The notes under the pieces: generated by a model
Told to the model about the DNA's origin: nothing
Databases searched by the model: none
Seen by the model: only the letters and a program-made list of their open reading frames with translations
Made by a program: the position numbers and the translations under genes
From: Streptomyces rishiriensis
Lineage (GTDB): Bacteria > Actinomycetota > Actinomycetes > Streptomycetales > Streptomycetaceae
DNA length: 64,000 bases
Assembly: GCF_003112535.1 (NCBI RefSeq)
Contig: NZ_BEWA01000001.1
Location: 275,073-339,072, forward strand
Direction of reading: 5' to 3'
Shown here: positions 45,185 to 53,757 of the stretch, piece by piece
Numbering within the stretch: position 1 is the stretch's first letter
How the letters are laid out: every line of letters begins with the position of its first letter

Positions 45185-45775
45185 TCACGCGGTCCGGACG
45201 TCCCACCACTGCTGGGACTGGAAGTTCTTGCCCCACAGCTGGGCCTCGGCGCCGTTGCCGGGGACGTTGGTGTTGCGGTCCAGCACGGTGTTGTTGCCGT
45301 TGTTGAAGCGGGCGTTGTAGATGGCCAGGTCCCCCGAGGGGTGGTACCACTGCTGCTGGGTGGTGCCGTTGCACTGCCACAGCTGCACCCGGTTGCCGTT
45401 GGCGCCGCCGCCGTTGGTGTCGGCGTCCAGGCACATGCCCGGGAACCGCACGCTCCGCAGGCTGCCGTCGGTGGACAGCAGCCACTCTTGCTGGGTAGTG
45501 CCGTTGCACCCCCACACCTGGACCTTGGTGCCGTTGCCGCCGGCGGTGGCGTCGGCGTCCAGGCACTGGCCCGGGGTCGCCTGGTACAGGCTGTAGATCC
45601 GGACGTAGATGCCCGCGGCGAGGGAGCCCGCCCGGGCCCCGGGCGCCTGGCCCTGCTCCCAGGCCACGTGGTGGGCGGCGGGCTCGGCGGGCTGGGCGGA
45701 TGCCGCGCCTGAGGCACCGACGGTGAGGGCCGCCACGGCGGTCGCGACGGCGGCCAGCTTCTTGTGAAGGATCAC
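45185..45775 (-). CDS. Secreted ricin-type (CBM13) lectin-domain protein
   Basis: 196 residues, GTG start at 45775 (AGGAAACAGGA upstream). Signal peptide: ILHKKLAAVATAVAALTVGA, with ASAQPAEP at the cleavage region. The mature part is a single beta-trefoil with three repeats: CLDADATAGGNGTKVQVWGC and QQEWLL; CLDADTNGGGANGNRVQLW and QQQWYH; then NNTVLDRNTNVPGNGAEAQL and QQWWD. No catalytic domain, so it is probably a free carbohydrate-binding protein. Divergent from an ArsR-type regulator 115 bp away, which may control it. Confidence 0.88.
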   Translation of the reverse strand: MILHKKLAAVATAVAALTVGASGAASAQPAEPAAHHVAWEQGQAPGARAGSLAAGIYVRIYSLYQATPGQCLDADATAGGNGTKVQVWGCNGTTQQEWLLSTDGSLRSVRFPGMCLDADTNGGGANGNRVQLWQCNGTTQQQWYHPSGDLAIYNARFNNGNNTVLDRNTNVPGNGAEAQLWGKNFQSQQWWDVRTA

Positions 45776-45890
45776 AGGTCCTGTTTCCTTTCGGGGTCGG
45801 TCTGTGCGGTGAAATCCAGGAAACGGCACGCCGATTGACCGGTCCAATGATTCGATTTCTTTCGAAGCGACTGGCGAAAGGGGAACGCGT

Positions 45891-46868
45891 GTGATCCGGA
45901 TCCGCCTGGGCGCCCGGGGGCTGGGGGGCGTGCGGTTCGCGGTCTCACCGATGGGCTCGGCCAAAGACCTGCTGCGCCTCGTCGGCTTCAACCCAGGCAC
46001 CCTGACGCCGTCCTGGCGGAGCAGGGCCACGGACGCGCTGACCCGGCACCGGCTCGGGCTGCTGGCCGTGGTCGGCGGAGGAGGCCCCCTCGGTTACGCC
46101 CCGGACTTCCTGCGGCCGGAACCCCCGGCCTTCCTGACCGACATCGACACCGCGCTGCACCAGATCGCGACGACCCCGCAGGAACGGATCCGCTACGAGC
46201 TGGCCGAGGCCGTCAACGGCCACTCCTGGGACCCCGGTTCCGGCCACCCGGCGCCGCGGCAGCTCCTGCAGGCCCTCGGCCGGGGGGAGGACCACTTCGC
46301 GCGCCGACTCGCCGACGAGATGGCACGGTTCTGGCACGCGGCACTGAAGCCCTCGTGGCCGGCCATCCGGACCCGACTGGAAGCCGACGTCACCGCCCGG
46401 GCCTCCGATATCACCCAGTACGGGCTCGCCGAGGCCCTCAACCGGCTGGCCCCGAACCTGGAATGGCGCGGCGGCGAACTGCTCGTCCACCTCCGCACGG
46501 ACAGCATCCACCGGCTGACGCTGGACGCGGAAGCGGTGATCCTCACGCCGAGCGTCTTCGTCGACCGGGCCCTCTTCTGCGCCGGGGAACCGCCCGGAAC
46601 GCCCGCGCCGCGCACCCCGCTCATCGTCTATCCCGCCGCGAAGGTCGACTGTCTTCCGCCCGCCCAGGACCCGCTGATCGGCGCGACGCGGCGAAAGCTC
46701 CTGGCCGAGCTGAGCCAACCGCGTTCCACGACGGAGATCGCCAAGCGGCTCTACCTGAGTCCGGCCACCGTCTCCTACCACCTGCAGATCCTCCACCGGG
46801 CCGGGCTCGTCACCCGTGCCCGACGGTCCCGGCACGTGCTCTACCAGCGGCTCGGGGGAATGGTGTAG
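45891..46868 (+). CDS. ArsR-type winged-helix regulator with DUF5937-like N-terminus
   Basis: 325 residues, GTG start at 45891 after AAAGGGGAACGC. The long N-terminal domain (RFAVSPMGSAKDLLRLVG, RIRYELAEAVNGHSW, LEWRGGELLVHLRTDS) fits DUF5937 regulators. A C-terminal ArsR/HTH_5 winged helix follows (RRKLLAELSQPRSTTEIAKR, LSPATVSYHLQILHRAGLVT). No metal-binding Cys motif is evident, so the signal is unlikely to be metal. Divergent from the CBM13 gene. A G/C-rich hairpin follows the stop. Confidence 0.88.
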   Translation: MIRIRLGARGLGGVRFAVSPMGSAKDLLRLVGFNPGTLTPSWRSRATDALTRHRLGLLAVVGGGGPLGYAPDFLRPEPPAFLTDIDTALHQIATTPQERIRYELAEAVNGHSWDPGSGHPAPRQLLQALGRGEDHFARRLADEMARFWHAALKPSWPAIRTRLEADVTARASDITQYGLAEALNRLAPNLEWRGGELLVHLRTDSIHRLTLDAEAVILTPSVFVDRALFCAGEPPGTPAPRTPLIVYPAAKVDCLPPAQDPLIGATRRKLLAELSQPRSTTEIAKRLYLSPATVSYHLQILHRAGLVTRARRSRHVLYQRLGGMV

Positions 46869-46876
46869 GCGTACCA

Positions 46877-46917
46877 GCCCCGCCCCGCCCCGCGCGCCCG
46901 GGAGGGGCGGGGGCGGG
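46877..46917 (+). terminator. G/C-rich hairpin after the ArsR-type gene
   Basis: CCCGCCCCGCCCC-type sequence (about 46878-46890) can pair with GGGGCGGGGGCGGG (46904-46917), 9 bp past the ArsR-type stop. Confidence 0.6.
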
Positions 46918-47269
46918 CCGCACCCGGGCGAGCGAGGGGGCACCCGTCGAGACGGCCGCTACGAGGTCCAACCGACGGGGGTCATGGCCCCGCCGAAGAC
47001 CTGGATGATCCTGGAGGTCGGCTGGACCGTCGAGACTCGATCACCACATGGGACACACTACTAAAGGGCGGTATGTGAGCCAATGCCGGTTTTCGGGGTG
47101 CAGCTCATGCTGGGCGACAGGTCGCGATGGCGCGCTTGACGTCCATCACCGTGCCGCGCGGCGGAGCCGACATGGGTGAGGGGCGGTAGGGCATCCGAGG
47201 TGAAGGCAGTGGGCTGACCGCGATTTCGGGGCCGCCCGTCGACGTCAAGAGTCTCTTGGGAGTGAGAAG
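46918..47269. other. Intergenic before mscL, no gene seen
   Basis: No convincing coding frame or repeat. Should contain the mscL promoter. Confidence 0.4.
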
Positions 47270-47713
47270 GTGAAGGGCTTCCGCAGCTTCATCCTGCGCG
47301 GCAACGTGGTCGACCTGGCCGTCGGCATCGTCATCGGGGCAGCGTTCACCGCCGTGGTGAACGGCTTCGTCAGCGCCTTCCTGACACCACTCGTCGGACT
47401 GGCCACCGGCGCCACGGGCGACATGGGCCGCAAGACCTTCACCGTAGGCGCCACGAAGTTCCCCTACGGCGCCTTCATCAACGCGGCGATCAGCTTCCTC
47501 CTCCTCGCCAGCGCTCTGTACTTCCTGGTCGTGCTCCCGATCAACAAGCTCCACGAACGCCTCGCCCCGCACCAAGACGTCCAGGCCCCCAAACGGGACT
47601 GCCCCGAATGCCTCAGCCCCGTCCCCGCACAGGCCCGACGCTGCGCCTCCTGCACCGTCCCCCTGCCCGCCGTACCCGCTCAGGCCGGGGAGACGACCCA
47701 GCGCGCCGGGTGA
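47270..47713 (+). CDS. mscL: Large-conductance mechanosensitive channel MscL
   Basis: 147 residues, GTG start at 47270 (GTGAGAAG upstream). TM1 region: GFRSFILRGNVVDLAVGIVI, with the amphipathic N-helix and gate residues. The periplasmic loop contains FTVGATKFPYGAFINA, and TM2 is SFLLLASALYFLVVLPI. It relieves hypo-osmotic stress by opening a pentameric pore. Oddity: the cytosolic tail ends with CPECLSPVPAQARRCASC, two CxxC pairs 11 residues apart, a zinc-ribbon-like module absent from classical MscL but seen in some actinobacterial versions. The last codons run into IS5-derived sequence on the opposite strand, so the extreme C-terminus may have been altered. Confidence 0.9.
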   Translation: MKGFRSFILRGNVVDLAVGIVIGAAFTAVVNGFVSAFLTPLVGLATGATGDMGRKTFTVGATKFPYGAFINAAISFLLLASALYFLVVLPINKLHERLAPHQDVQAPKRDCPECLSPVPAQARRCASCTVPLPAVPAQAGETTQRAG

Positions 47714-48120
47714 CCCGGACGGTTGATCCCGCACTCGACCGTGTGCCGCTGCTTGTCGTCGTCCCTTCGAACTCCGACGGCCGTCCACCGGGCGAGCCGC
47801 GCTCGATCCGGTTGCGACACGGTCCGCCGGGGCTGGGAATCGTGGCCTTGATCCCGCGTCTGCGCAGGCCGGAGCGGTTGCTGCGGGAGTCGTACGCCTT
47901 GTCGGTCCGGGTGCTTGCGCGGCCTGCCGCGCCCGGGCCGGGGCACCCGGATCGGATGCGAGACCAGCTCGAACTGCGGTGAGTCGCCCCGCTGTCCCGC
48001 CGTGACCATCACCGACAAGGGCTTCTGTCCATGCTCGACCGCACGGTGGACCTTGCCGGTCAGGCCGCCCCGGGAACCCGGCCCGCCGGCACAGGGTTTC
48101 AGGAGTGCCCGGCATCCGGA
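47714..48120 (-). mobile_element. IS5-family transposase remnant
   Basis: Pieces of the transposase C-half appear in order with frame changes: LTGKVHRAVEHGQKPLSVMV, AGQRGDSPQFELV, PRPGRGRPRKHPD and DDDKQRHTVECGIN. The N-terminal half and both inverted repeats are missing or unrecognisable. It overlaps or abuts the mscL 3' end. Confidence 0.8.
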
Positions 48121-48328
48121 CCGAGGACGAGGCGCAGGGTATCGGTGAGCACCGCGGTGGGGACCGACGGGTCGGCCACGCGCTGCACCCCGGGTCCGAT
48201 GCCGAATCTCGGGCCGCAAGCCGGCCACCATGCCCGAGGCGGCTTCAAGATCTTTGCGGGACAGCCCTTTGGCGAGTCCTGTGCTCAGTACCTACTCGCA
48301 CTCGGGCCGCCCGTCTCGCTCACCGGAG

Positions 48329-48919
48329 TCAGCCCCCACCCGCCTGCGCGACAGTTGTGCGCAGCAACTCGGCCATCGATCGGCCTGCCACCCGCAGCGG
48401 TTCCGGATCACGAGCAGCCCGGCCGAGCATAAACGCCCCCTCAAGCATCATGATCATCGAGTAGGCGAGCGATCGCGCCGCGGTTGGGTCGTCGACCCAA
48501 CGGCCGAACCACTGCGCCGCGTCGTCGACCCACTCCTCGAAGACCTCTGCCGTCGCGGCCCTCAGCACCTCATTGCTGCTGGCAACCTCCAATGCCACCG
48601 TCCCGATCGGGCATGCGTCGGCATAGTTCGCCGCGGCAATGTCGTCCGCAGCTGCCTCGAAGGCGTGCACGAGGGATTCGGCAGGGTCCGGCACACTGTC
48701 CAGCAGAGCCAACACCATTCGGCCGTACTCGGGTCCGGACGTGCGGATCATGTCCTCGGCCAGTTGCTGCTTGCCACCGGGGAAGAAGTGATAGATCGAG
48801 CCGAACGGCGCTTCTGCCGCTGTCGCGACCCGCTTGAGGCCGGTGGCCGAGTAGCCGTGGCGGCGGAACAGCATCGCGGCGGCGGCCTGGATCCTGGATC
48901 GTGTGTCCGATTGCCCCAT
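48329..48919 (-). CDS. TetR-family regulator (LmrA/YxaF-like)
   Basis: 196 residues, ATG 48919. Helix-turn-helix: SRIQAAAAMLFRRHGYSATG, then KRVATAAEAPFGSIYHFFPG. The C-terminal domain has the GTVALEVASSNEVLRAAT pattern of LmrA/YxaF-type TetR proteins. It is divergent from the alpha/beta hydrolase at 48980, with 60 bp between the starts, so it very likely controls that gene. Confidence 0.9.
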   Translation of the reverse strand: MGQSDTRSRIQAAAAMLFRRHGYSATGLKRVATAAEAPFGSIYHFFPGGKQQLAEDMIRTSGPEYGRMVLALLDSVPDPAESLVHAFEAAADDIAAANYADACPIGTVALEVASSNEVLRAATAEVFEEWVDDAAQWFGRWVDDPTAARSLAYSMIMMLEGAFMLGRAARDPEPLRVAGRSMAELLRTTVAQAGGG

Positions 48920-48943
48920 TGCCCCCAGCTTTTCCTGCCTCCA

Positions 48944-48963
48944 AGATTACAGTAGAACAATCT
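48944..48963. promoter_or_regulatory. Candidate TetR operator
   Basis: AGATT-ACAGTAGAAC-AATCT, an inverted repeat with 5-bp arms, lies between the divergent TetR and hydrolase starts. It is in the only A/T-rich patch of the region, so it probably overlaps both promoters. Confidence 0.45.
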
Positions 48964-48979
48964 ATCAAATGGGGGTTCG

Positions 48980-49837
48980 ATGCCGAGGATCGAGCTGTCG
49001 TCTGGACCGGTTGACTACCAGGACACCGGCGGTGATGGGCCGGTGCTGGTGTTCGGCCACGGTATGCCGATGAACGAGACCCAGTGGCGCAAGGTGGTCC
49101 CACTGCTGGACGGTTACCGCTGTGTCCTGCCTACGCTGCCCCTCGGCGGTCACCGCCGGCCGATGAACCCGGATGCAGACCTGTCTCAGCGAGGTGTCGC
49201 CCGGCTCTTAGGTGAGTTCATCGAACGGCTCGGCCTGGACGAGGTGACCCTTGTCCTCAACGACTGGGGCGGGGGCCAGTTCCTGGTGTCGGAAGGGCGG
49301 GCCCAGAGGCTCGCGCGTCTGGTGCTGGTGTCCTGCGAGGCCTTCGACAACTTTCCCCCCGGACCCGCCAAGGCGATGGCCCAGGTATGCAGGGTCCCCG
49401 GCGGCGTCTGGCTCCTGACCCGACTCATGGGTATCCCCGCGTTCCGCCACAACCGGGCCGGATACGGTGGGATGAGCCTGCGCGGGATCCCCGACGAGAT
49501 CATGGACGACTGGTTCGCTCCCGCCACCCACAGCAGGGCCATTCGCAAGGACCTCGCCAAGTTCGCCACCGGAGCACCCGACCGCAGGACACTGCTGGAC
49601 TGGAGCGAGCGGTTGCGTGAATTCGACCGCCCGGTACTGGTCGTCTGGGCGACCGAGGACAGACTGATGCCGCGTGAGCACGGCCCCCGACTGGCCGAGT
49701 TGTACCCGCAGGGCCGGCTGATCGAGATCGCCGACTCGTCCACCCTCATCCCCGAGGACCAGCCCAAACGGCTTGCCGACGTGCTGACTGACTTTCTTGT
49801 CCAGACCGGAGCAGAGCCGGCCCGACACGCCGGCTGA
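48980..49837 (+). CDS. Alpha/beta hydrolase (haloalkane dehalogenase/epoxide hydrolase-like)
   Basis: 285 residues, ATG 48980. VLVFGHGMPMNETQW provides the oxyanion hole, VTLVLNDWGGGQFLVSEG the nucleophile elbow with Asp rather than Ser (as in dehalogenases and epoxide hydrolases), and RPVLVVWATEDRLMP the acid. Oddity: where a catalytic His is expected, the sequence reads IADSSTLIPEDQPKRLA, with no His. Either it uses another mechanism or it is a binding protein. Controlled by the divergent TetR (inference). Confidence 0.85.
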   Translation: MPRIELSSGPVDYQDTGGDGPVLVFGHGMPMNETQWRKVVPLLDGYRCVLPTLPLGGHRRPMNPDADLSQRGVARLLGEFIERLGLDEVTLVLNDWGGGQFLVSEGRAQRLARLVLVSCEAFDNFPPGPAKAMAQVCRVPGGVWLLTRLMGIPAFRHNRAGYGGMSLRGIPDEIMDDWFAPATHSRAIRKDLAKFATGAPDRRTLLDWSERLREFDRPVLVVWATEDRLMPREHGPRLAELYPQGRLIEIADSSTLIPEDQPKRLADVLTDFLVQTGAEPARHAG

Positions 49838-50050
49838 GTGCGGGGGAAGTAGCCGGAAACAGCCGCTACCGCCCATCGGTCAACTGAAGTGCTCACACTG
49901 GCAACTGGGATACTCAGTCATGATTGATCATGCTGGGCGCCGTGGAACGACTCCCGAACCCACCAGCGAAACGACTCTTGCGGAAACTGGAGCAGCCAGC
50001 TCTGGAATCCTTGTCCAGAAGGGTGAACGGTCGATCTGAGGGGACGAACG

Positions 50051-50924
50051 GTGCCGATGTGGGAGCCGTCTGAGGCTGATCTCCAGCTCCTCCGAAAAGT
50101 GTTTGTGCGGGCCGCGGAGGGGTTCGGCTGCCAGACCGCCGATGGGGTTCGGGCTGAGGGTTGGAGAGGGCGGACTCTGGGCGGCAAGGTGACGATGAAC
50201 GGACTTGCCAGGTGGCTTCGGGTGGTCGCTGCGCCGGCGGACAAGGTCAGCGGGAAGCTCTGGATGGGTATCGAGTCCGCGCAGGTCATCGCGGGGGCGT
50301 CCCGGCCGGAGCTGGTGGGGATGCGTGACTGGGCTGAGGAGGGTCTTCGTTTCCGGGCCGAGCTTTCGACGTTCGTCGAGGACGCGCCGGTCTCCGTGAC
50401 GCCCGAGCTGCGGGGACCCGTGCAGTTGTCGGAGAGCTGGTGGAAGGGACTGGAGACGTCCCTCGAAGCCGTGGCGGCGACCGCGACGGACCGGGTGTCG
50501 GTCCGTCAGGACCTGGTGAACCGGCGCCTGGAGTGGATCAGCGGCGGCCGAGTCGATCGGGAAGTCGCCGTGTGGAAGGCCAGTCATGGTGATCTGCACT
50601 GGGCGAATCTGACGGCTCCGGCCTGCGTTCTTCTTGGCTGGGAGGGATGGGGGATGGCGCCGGCGGGGTGGGATGTTGCCGTTCTGCGGGTGTACCTCGC
50701 TCCTGCAGCCCACCGTGGCCGCGGAGATCACGGACCGCTTCTCCGGCTTCCTGACCGCTGCTGGAGGGCGTCAGGTCCAGTTGTTCGCGGTGGCCGAGCT
50801 GCTGATGGCGGGCAGCCGGGGCGATCACCCCGAACTGACGCCCCCGCTGCTGGACCTGGCCTCCGAGCTGCTGGCCGAGCCGGCCGAGGTCGTTGCTCAT
50901 CGGGTGGGCCTGCCTGCTGCCTGA
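50051..50924 (+). pseudogene. Aminoglycoside-phosphotransferase-like gene, frameshifted
   Basis: ATG 50051. The N-lobe and hinge are followed by the Brenner motif VWKASHGDLHWANLT (HGD..N) at about residue 175 and LLGWEGWGMAPAGWDVAVLR. The frame then breaks at about 50697. The next frame continues as SLLQPTVAAEITDRFSGFL and QLFAVAELLMAGSRGDHP, to a normal end at 50924. Removing one C restores the frame. The Mg-binding Asp of the usual LLDWEGWG is Gly here. The two defects together suggest a decayed kinase rather than a sequencing slip. Confidence 0.75.
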
Positions 50925-51511
50925 TCATCTTCCGCAGGCTGGTGCGGGCCGCCGCAAGGTCGGCCTGCAGCTCCGCGACGCGTGAGCCGAGTTGCTCGGC
51001 CTCGGTCCTGGCCTGAGCTTCGGACCGTTCCAACTGCCGTACCTGTTCCGTGAGTTCGCTGATGAGGTCGGTCAGCTGCCGATTGCTGACCTGGTCGAGC
51101 TGCTGGCCGAGTTGCTGCCGGACGGCCTCACGGAGCCGGTCGCGTTCATCCCGCAGAGAGGTGATCTCTTCCCGGGCCAGGGCGAGGTCGGTCTTGAGAC
51201 TCGCCGGACTGGCCTGCCGGCCCTGGCTAGTCGGTCTTGGGACTCGCCGGACTGGTCTGCCGGCCCTGGCTGCGGGCCTTCGCAGGTTCATCAGACTGCT
51301 GGTCGATCGCGGCCTGGACATGTTCGCTTACTCCTTCGGCGTAGACGAGCCAGGTGGACACGCCGGCCGCTCGCGCGACTGTGGCGAAGGTGATGCGCTC
51401 GCCGGCCGCCGCCAGGGTCTGGAGTGCCGCCAGGACGCTGTGCCGTTTGCGCTGGCTGTCGGCTCGCCGTGCCTCGGCCAGGACCTGAGCGGGTGTCCGG
51501 ACCGCCGTCAT
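50925..51511 (-). pseudogene. DUF6262 (TnpC-like transposition helper), broken by a 43-bp duplication
   Basis: ATG 51511: MTAVRTPAQVLAEARRADSQ, a helix-turn-helix-like ITFATVARAAGVSTWLVY, then QGRQTSPASPKTD and a stop. In another frame the end of that stretch repeats (QGRQASPASLKTD). The protein then goes on as LALAREEITSLRDERDRLRE and a long coiled coil (LISELTEQVRQLER, RVAELQADLAAARTSLR). The cause is a tandem 43-bp repeat at 51188-51273 (43 is not a multiple of 3). The 3' end runs into the APH-like gene, so its C-terminus is also lost. DUF6262 proteins accompany Tn554-type tyrosine recombinases. Confidence 0.8.
51188..51273. repeat. 43-bp tandem duplication within the DUF6262 gene
   Basis: Copies 51188-51230 and 51231-51273 share TCGGTCTTG, GACTCGCCGGACTGG and CTGCCGGCCCTGGCT with only a few changes. 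The duplication shifts the reading frame by one base. Confidence 0.9.
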
Positions 51512-51559
51512 GGAGCCGCCTTGCGGACGGCGGACAGCGGCAGCAGCGGTCGCGTACTC

Positions 51560-52151
51560 CCTGGAAGGCGTCTTCGACCGACTCAACGGTCTCCTGCGGC
51601 GCCTGGTCCGGGAGGCCGAAGGCCGTGACGGCGAGCCAACCGCCTGCGCGCTGGACGCTCAAAGCGTGAAGACCTCCGCGAACGTGCCCGCGACCAGCGA
51701 GGGCATCGATGCCGGCGAGAAAGTCGCAGGTCGCAAGCACCATATCGGGGTGGACACCCTCGGCCTGCTTCTGGCTGTCTGGGTCACCGCGGCGAGCGTT
51801 TCCGACAACGTCGGCGGCATGCACTTGATGTCCCACATCGCCGCCACTCACCCTCGCGTGACCAGAGCATGGGCAGACACCGGCTACCGCACCAAAGCCA
51901 TTGAACACGGCGCCCGCCTCGGGATCGACGTGGAAGTCGTCCAACGCACCCCGGGCGCCATAGGCTTCAAGGTGATCCCGCGACGCTGGGTCGTCGAGCG
52001 CACCTTCGGCTTGCTCATGCACCACCGCCGGCTGGCCCGCGACTACGAGACCCACCCCCACCGCTCCGAAGCCATCATCCACGTCGCGGTGATCGACCTC
52101 ATAAGCCGCAGACTCACCCGCGAATCCACCCTGAACTGGCGCGACACCTGA
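51560..52151 (+). mobile_element. IS5-family transposase, 3' two-thirds
   Basis: EGVFDRLNGLLRRLVREAEG, CALDAQSVKTSANVPATSEG (first Asp), GRKHHIGVDTLGLLLAVWVT, RAWADTGYRTKAIEH (second Asp) and PRRWVVERTFGLLMHHRRLA (Glu) are the DDE core of Streptomyces IS5 elements. The N-terminal about 85 residues and the left end are missing; the break coincides with the DUF6262 start region. The right end is probably near AACGCTCTTTCA at about 52180-52191. Confidence 0.88.
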
Positions 52152-52397
52152 ACCTCGAACCAAAAACCTCACCGGGACAAAACGCTCTTTCAACGGCGGC
52201 GTAGTTCAGCGCGTAGCTGTCGGACTGCGTGCGGCGCATGGGGGATGCGTAGGGGTGTTCGTCCTCGGCGAGGGGCCGTGCATCGTGAACGGGATCTTTC
52301 GCAACCTGATGCGCGCCTTTGCCCTCTTCCTCGAGGCCGGATCGATACCGATGTGGCCTTCCCGGCTCAACTGTCCTGCATCAAAGGAGAATCATTG

Positions 52398-53297
52398 TTG
52401 CGCAACGCAGTTCGGGCCGTGGGCGTGGCCGGTCTTGCCGTGATGCCCTTGCTGGGAGGAGCGACGGGGGTGTCGGCCGCCGAGGGCGCGAGCCCCGCTC
52501 CGGGCGGCAGCCCGTCTCCGGCGGTCCGCCTGGAGTACCACGTGGATCAGAACCTCGCCCTGGAGGCGGGTGACGACATCTCTTTCAGCCTCGGCGGAAT
52601 GCCACCGGGATGGGACAAGGTCGAGGTCACCTCCCCGGCCCTGCAGGAGCCAATCACCCTGACTCCCCTGAAGAAGGGCTCGACGCAGTCGGTCCAGGTG
52701 GACGCGCCAGGAACAGACCACCGCGTCCGCTCGGGCCTGCGCGCGGGCACCTATCCGGTCACCGCGACGAGCCACGGCCGTACCATCGCCACCGCACAAC
52801 TCAAGGTCCTGGCGGAGAACACTGCGCAGATCTACCGGTTCGTCATCGTGCCCAGGAACGCGTCCCCCGGCAGCGGCACACCCGCCTCCCTCCGCCCGGG
52901 CAGCGACGTCCGGGTGGTCCTCACCGACCTGCGGGCCGCACCGGGGGAGAACTCCCTGACCATCACGTCGCCCATCCTCAAGGGCCCGTTGACGATCAAG
53001 ACGGACAGCCCGGACGACCCCGGCTGCAAATGCGACGACCCTGGCACGGTATACGCGGGCCACGGACAGCTGCGAGGCGACGTACCCAGCGGCCGCCACA
53101 CCGTGACCGTGGTCAGCCACCATGGGCAGCAGACCACGAAGCAGCACGTCACGATCGCCGGTCAGCCCATCGCGGACGGCGGCGGCCCGTCCTGGGCAGT
53201 CACCGGTGGCAGCGCGGCCGCGGCCTTGGTCCTCGCCTCCGGCGGCGCGTTCGCGGTACGGCGCCGCCGCTCACGGAAGGCTGCGCCCTCCGCGTAG
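52398..53297 (+). CDS. Secreted, membrane-anchored protein of unknown function
   Basis: 299 residues with a TTG start at 52398 (AAAGGAG 8 nt upstream; the adjacent TTG at 52395 is the alternative). Signal peptide: RNAVRAVGVAGLAVMPLLGG, then ATGVSAAEG. The extracellular part is beta-rich with two similar halves (SFSLGGMPPGWDKVEVTSPA with ITLTPLKKGS, and VVLTDLRAAPGENSLTITSP with LKGPLTIKTD), like tandem Ig-type domains. It ends with one TM helix and a basic stop-transfer (RRRRSRK). There is no LPxTG signal. Longer in-frame readings lack ribosome sites. Probably a surface protein. Confidence 0.78.
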   Translation: MRNAVRAVGVAGLAVMPLLGGATGVSAAEGASPAPGGSPSPAVRLEYHVDQNLALEAGDDISFSLGGMPPGWDKVEVTSPALQEPITLTPLKKGSTQSVQVDAPGTDHRVRSGLRAGTYPVTATSHGRTIATAQLKVLAENTAQIYRFVIVPRNASPGSGTPASLRPGSDVRVVLTDLRAAPGENSLTITSPILKGPLTIKTDSPDDPGCKCDDPGTVYAGHGQLRGDVPSGRHTVTVVSHHGQQTTKQHVTIAGQPIADGGGPSWAVTGGSAAAALVLASGGAFAVRRRRSRKAAPSA

Positions 53298-53468
53298 CGG
53301 CGAACGTGGCGGCCGCGGACCGTCAACCCCGAGCGGCTCGAGCGGGCACCGGTGGGCGCGTGCCGAACTGTGTTCCCCGCCTTCTCCGGTACTCCCTTCA
53401 TCTTTCCTTCGCTGCCTCCGGCCGCTTCCGGTCCGGAGGCAGTTTGTCCATGACTCAGAAAGCATTCC

Positions 53469-53735
53469 TTGCTTACCTCACACAGACGAATATCGCGCCT
53501 CGTGATCCTCGCGGCCGGAACTACCCTGTTCCTGACCGAAGGGGGAAGCCTCGCCCAGGCGCAGGCCACAGTTCAGGACTCCACATCGGCGCCCCGCCTG
53601 TCCCCGGCGACGGTACCGTCCGCCGGACCGTCCCGTGAAAGGTCAGCCGCACCGTCCGGTGAACCCGCGCCCTCGGCATCTGCCAGCCCCTCGACCGGGA
53701 CCGGCACCGGGAAGCCCTCGAACCAAGATCATTAA
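53469..53735 (+). CDS. Small secreted Ser/Pro/Ala-rich protein (doubtful)
   Basis: 88 residues from a TTG. A basic N-terminus (SHRRISRLVILAAGTTLFL) and AQAQA cleavage region look like a signal peptide. The rest is low-complexity Ser/Pro/Ala/Gly, ending just before the IS6 remnant, so the original gene may have been longer and cut by that IS. No ribosome site of quality is visible. Confidence 0.4.
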   Translation: MLTSHRRISRLVILAAGTTLFLTEGGSLAQAQATVQDSTSAPRLSPATVPSAGPSRERSAAPSGEPAPSASASPSTGTGTGKPSNQDH

Positions 53736-53757
53736 GCAACCACGTCAGCAACGCACA

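Noticed and set aside
44893..45717. Thr/Pro/Ala-rich minus-strand frame over the CBM13 gene
   Set aside because: It is the shadow of the trefoil repeats; the true frame has QxW motifs and a signal peptide.
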